64,000 nucleotides of DNA from positions 310,001-374,000 of the forward strand of contig NZ_VSMB01000002.1 of NCBI RefSeq assembly GCF_009805705.1, read 5' to 3'. This stretch comes from Ruania rhizosphaerae (lineage in GTDB: Bacteria > Actinomycetota > Actinomycetes > Actinomycetales > Beutenbergiaceae). Below, one piece after another: positions 61,908 to 64,000 of the stretch (its first letter is position 1; the number at the start of each line of letters is the position of its first letter). The position numbers and the translations under genes were made by a program. The notes under the pieces are model-generated. The model had not been told where the DNA came from and searched no databases. It worked only from the letters and a program-made list of their open reading frames with translations.

Positions 61908-63050
61908 TCACTCCACCCGCTGCGCGAGGACGACGTACTCCTTGCCGGGACGATCCGGGGCGTCGCGCACCTCGCGGACCAGGAAGCCGCAACGGGCAAG
62001 TGACGTCGTCACCTGCTCACGGCTACGGAATCGCAGCGTGGACTCGGCCGGGATCGTGACTCCGTCGGCGAATCGTGTGTGGTTGCGGAAGGTGACCGTC
62101 TCGGCGCGTACGTCGAGCAGCTCGTGCCAGGACTCGACCCGGCCGATCCCGGGCACGTCGGCGGAAACAAGGGAGTCGCGGGCGTTCCACGACTCCCAGG
62201 CCCGGCGTTCGGGGATGCGCGTCTCGAACACCAGATATCCGCCGGGCCGTAGCAGCGAGGCGATCGCCCGCAGGTTCGCCTCCCATGCCTCATCCGTGAC
62301 GAACACCTGCGCCACATTGCCGGTCATCACGGCGAGATCGGCACCCGGGCCGGGGATCTCCCGCGCCGCGGCGGCGGCGTCGCCGTGAAGCCACGTCACC
62401 CGGTCCGCGTGCGGCTTGCGGCGTGCCACGTCCAGCGAGGCACCCGCGGGGTCCACGCCGACGACGTCGCATCCCCGGCCGGCGAGCACGGTGGCGAGCG
62501 TGCCGGTGCCGCAGCCCACGTCGAGCACTGATCGCGCGCCCAGCTCCTGTGCGATGTCCACGTAGAGGTTCAGATCAGACCGGTCCGGGTCCAACGCGTC
62601 GTACACGGCAGCGAGTCGGGCGTCGTCGAACACACCGTCTGAAGGCAGCGGCGTCTGAGGAAGCACCGCCACGGCCTCGACCTCGACAACCTGGCCGGGG
62701 TAGCCGAGCACAGTCACCCCCATGAGTGTCGAGGGCACGTCGTGGTCGCCGAACGCGGTCCGGACGACGTCCCACACCCGGACCAGGTCAGCCTGGTTCG
62801 AGGAGGCCACGAGCACGCGGTGGGAGACGATGTCCGTCAGGTCCGCGCCCAGATCCGCCAGAGCCTGACGCAGGTTCACCACGACGGCGTGGGCCTGGGC
62901 TTCGTAGTCCCCGGGCGCGATCGTGGTGCCTTCCGGGTCGAGCGGGCACGCGCCGGCCAGATGGACCAGGCGGGCCGTGGCGGGCACGGATGCCGCGTAG
63001 GCGTAGTCAGCGACGGCGAGGGACGGCGAGCGGTGCAGGCGAACGGTCAT
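61908..63050 (-). CDS. RidA-like domain fused to a class I SAM methyltransferase
   Basis: Residues ~1-125 resemble the RidA/YjgF family (VHLAGACPLDPEGTTIAPGD, NLRQALADLGADLTDIVSHR, PSTLMGVTVLGYPGQVVEVE), the last motif holding the usual Glu but with the family's key Arg not clear. Residues ~150-380 are a class I methyltransferase: LDVGCGTGTLATVLAGRGCD (SAM motif I), VVGVDPAGASLDVARRK, LRPGGYLVFET. Each half is otherwise a separate protein. The methyl acceptor is unknown. The start is the ATG at 63050, with TACTGT 13 bases upstream and no ribosome binding site. It stands alone. Confidence 0.78.
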   Translation of the reverse strand: MTVRLHRSPSLAVADYAYAASVPATARLVHLAGACPLDPEGTTIAPGDYEAQAHAVVVNLRQALADLGADLTDIVSHRVLVASSNQADLVRVWDVVRTAFGDHDVPSTLMGVTVLGYPGQVVEVEAVAVLPQTPLPSDGVFDDARLAAVYDALDPDRSDLNLYVDIAQELGARSVLDVGCGTGTLATVLAGRGCDVVGVDPAGASLDVARRKPHADRVTWLHGDAAAAAREIPGPGADLAVMTGNVAQVFVTDEAWEANLRAIASLLRPGGYLVFETRIPERRAWESWNARDSLVSADVPGIGRVESWHELLDVRAETVTFRNHTRFADGVTIPAESTLRFRSREQVTTSLARCGFLVREVRDAPDRPGKEYVVLAQRVE

Positions 63051-63057
63051 GGTGGCG

Positions 63058-63063
63058 ACAGTA
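63058..63063 (-). promoter_or_regulatory. -10 hexamer of a leaderless promoter
   Basis: TACTGT on the minus strand begins 13 bases before the ATG at 63050, with no Shine-Dalgarno sequence between. Confidence 0.4.
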
Positions 63064-63196
63064 GGACCGTCAGGCACGACGCCACGAGGCAATATCCGCC
63101 GCGACGTGCAATGGCTGTCACGGTTGGAGCGACTCCGAGACTATGCGGCTCCGTGATGCGGGGCGAGGCGTCCCGGGAGCAGCGGGGCCGGTTCGG

Positions 63197-63736
63197 TCAG
63201 GTCGCCGGAGATGGGGCGAAGGACGACCCGCGTTCGGCCAGCGCCTCACCGAGGATCCGCACCGCCTTCGGCCCGACGCCGTGCATGGCCAGCAGCTCTG
63301 CCTCGGAGCGCGTGGCCACCTGATCCAGCGTGGTGATCCCGGCGGCCGCGAGCGCCCGGGTGGCGGGCTTGCCGATGGCGGGCAGGTCTGTCGCGGCCGT
63401 TCCCGCCAGGGCGGCATCGTAGCACTCGCCCAGATCCACCGGCGCGCAGTGCCGCCAGGCGCGGGCCACCAGGGCATTCAGCTCCTGCCCGTTCACGGCG
63501 GCGAGCGGCACACGCACCCCGGTCACGAACGGGCCGCGCGTCATCGGAGCGCTGCCGGACAGGGCCCCGGCCACCTCCCGGACGGCATCGGCCGGGAGCC
63601 GAAGCTCAGCTTCGTCACCGTGTGCACTCGCGAAGATCGTCCCGCGGACGCTGAACGCGGGCATCCCGCCGTGCGTCTCCTCCTCGGCTTCGGGAAGATC
63701 CAGAGCCGCTCGGCGCAGCTGAGCCGTCGTCGTCAT
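63197..63736 (-). CDS. YjbR/MmcQ-like protein with C-terminal helix-hairpin-helix
   Basis: Residues ~1-115 look like the MmcQ/YjbR fold (LRRAALDLPEAEEETHGGMP, AFSVRGTIFASAHGDEAELR, VPLAAVNGQELNALVARAWR). Residues ~120-170 form a pair of helix-hairpin-helix motifs (LPAIGKPATRALAAAGITTL and LLAMHGVGPKAVRILGEAL), as in RNA polymerase alpha C-terminal and DNA-repair HhH domains. A nucleic-acid-binding role is inferred; neither part has catalytic residues I can name. The ATG at 63736 has TACGAT 12 bases upstream. It ends 144 bases before the RidA fusion start. Confidence 0.75.
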   Translation of the reverse strand: MTTTAQLRRAALDLPEAEEETHGGMPAFSVRGTIFASAHGDEAELRLPADAVREVAGALSGSAPMTRGPFVTGVRVPLAAVNGQELNALVARAWRHCAPVDLGECYDAALAGTAATDLPAIGKPATRALAAAGITTLDQVATRSEAELLAMHGVGPKAVRILGEALAERGSSFAPSPAT

Positions 63737-63742
63737 GATCCG

Positions 63743-63748
63743 ATCGTA
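63743..63748 (-). promoter_or_regulatory. -10 hexamer of a leaderless promoter
   Basis: TACGAT on the minus strand begins 12 bases before the ATG at 63736; no Shine-Dalgarno sequence follows. Confidence 0.45.
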
Positions 63749-63760
63749 GGCAGCCGCGCA

Positions 63761-64000
63761 TCACGACGGAACGGGCACACCCCGATCACCGAGCCAGCGC
63801 AGGAAGTCTTCGGCGTCGATGACGACCTTGCCGTACTCGCGCGCCTTCCGCGCTTTCCCGGACTGTGTGCCGGGCTCCGCAGTCACCAGCACGTCCGTGC
63901 GCGTCTTGGTGACCGAGGGCACCGGGCGCAGCCCCGCGGCCACGGCCAGCGCTTCCATCTCACCCCGTGCGAGCGCGTGTCCCGACGGTGTCAGCACCTC
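63761..64000 (-). CDS. BRCT-domain C-terminus, gene continues past the window
   Basis: The last ~79 residues of a leftward gene enter from the right edge, in frame to base 64000. LAVAAGLRPVPSVTKTRTDV, then LVTAEPGTQSGKARKAREYG and VVIDAEDFLRWL are typical of a BRCT domain (G...K..LV, then the K-x-R...G and W motifs). In actinobacteria such a C-terminus is common on DnaQ-like exonucleases; it also occurs in NAD-dependent ligases, but the ending here fits the exonuclease better. The N-terminal catalytic part is not visible. Confidence 0.65.
   Translation of the reverse strand, partial: EVLTPSGHALARGEMEALAVAAGLRPVPSVTKTRTDVLVTAEPGTQSGKARKAREYGKVVIDAEDFLRWLGDRGVPVPS

Overview
The window is high-GC, densely coded DNA from an actinobacterium. 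The evidence is a mycothiol-pathway MshB deacetylase, a 7Fe-type FdxA ferredoxin next to dapC, an AccA3-type biotin carboxylase/BCCP fusion, a monomeric NADP isocitrate dehydrogenase, an Rv0428c-type SH3-like domain, frequent GTG starts, and many genes whose -10 hexamer lies 12-13 bases before the start codon (leaderless transcription). The gene content fits a saprophytic Micrococcales relative (Ruania/Beutenbergia/Georgenia-like), but the species cannot be fixed from sequence alone. No rRNA, tRNA, CRISPR array, insertion sequence or prophage was recognised.

Layout. (1) 0.25-3.1 kb: a sugar-phosphate isomerase/epimerase-like TIM barrel and a DUF885 metallopeptidase-like protein. (2) 3.1-15.4 kb: a carbohydrate-type locus built around two DUF4127 proteins. 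A leftward operon (secreted DUF4127 plus a secreted unknown protein) diverges from a rightward series: LacI regulator, FAD oxidoreductase, sugar-type ABC importer (binding protein and two permeases, no ATPase), and a second DUF4127 protein with a C-terminal discoidin-like domain. A 15-base sequence is repeated in inverted orientation in the divergent promoter region, so both arms are probably controlled by the LacI protein. This is the best candidate for an undescribed system. (3) 15.4-21.2 kb: Maf, AccA3, a NUDIX-NYN fusion, DapD and a lysozyme-like anchored protein. (4) 21.4-22.7 kb: an AAA/DUF4143 ATPase preceded by three 23-bp iterons. (5) 22.8-33.5 kb: a LysR regulator divergent from a compact operon (enolase-superfamily dehydratase, aldehyde dehydrogenase, DUF2090 aldolase-like protein, FGGY kinase, a second sugar ABC importer without ATPase, LhgO-like oxidase), which looks like uptake and catabolism of an unidentified sugar acid or polyol. 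(6) 33.5-38.6 kb: a Fic remnant beside a 33-bp palindrome, then DUF779, acetaldehyde-type aldehyde dehydrogenase and a GAF-domain regulator, and a small membrane protein. (7) 38.9-48.8 kb: housekeeping genes (gltA, dapC, fdxA, a VanW-type cell-envelope protein, flavin reductase, an mshB fusion, typA). (8) 49.1-56.3 kb: an oligopeptide ABC importer. (9) 57-59.2 kb: monomeric isocitrate dehydrogenase. (10) 59.4-64 kb: a Tat-exported family 8 polysaccharide lyase, a RidA-methyltransferase fusion, a YjbR-HhH fusion and a partial BRCT domain.

Between genes there are repeated elements worth attention: a GGGCCGAAAG(A/T)TCGGCCC hairpin family at four loci, a roughly 50-bp element upstream of three unrelated leftward genes (sugar isomerase, aldehyde dehydrogenase, mshB), long perfect hairpins at gene ends that mostly lack a U-tract, and several palindromic candidate operators. 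Function assignments rest on recognisable family motifs; no database search was run.
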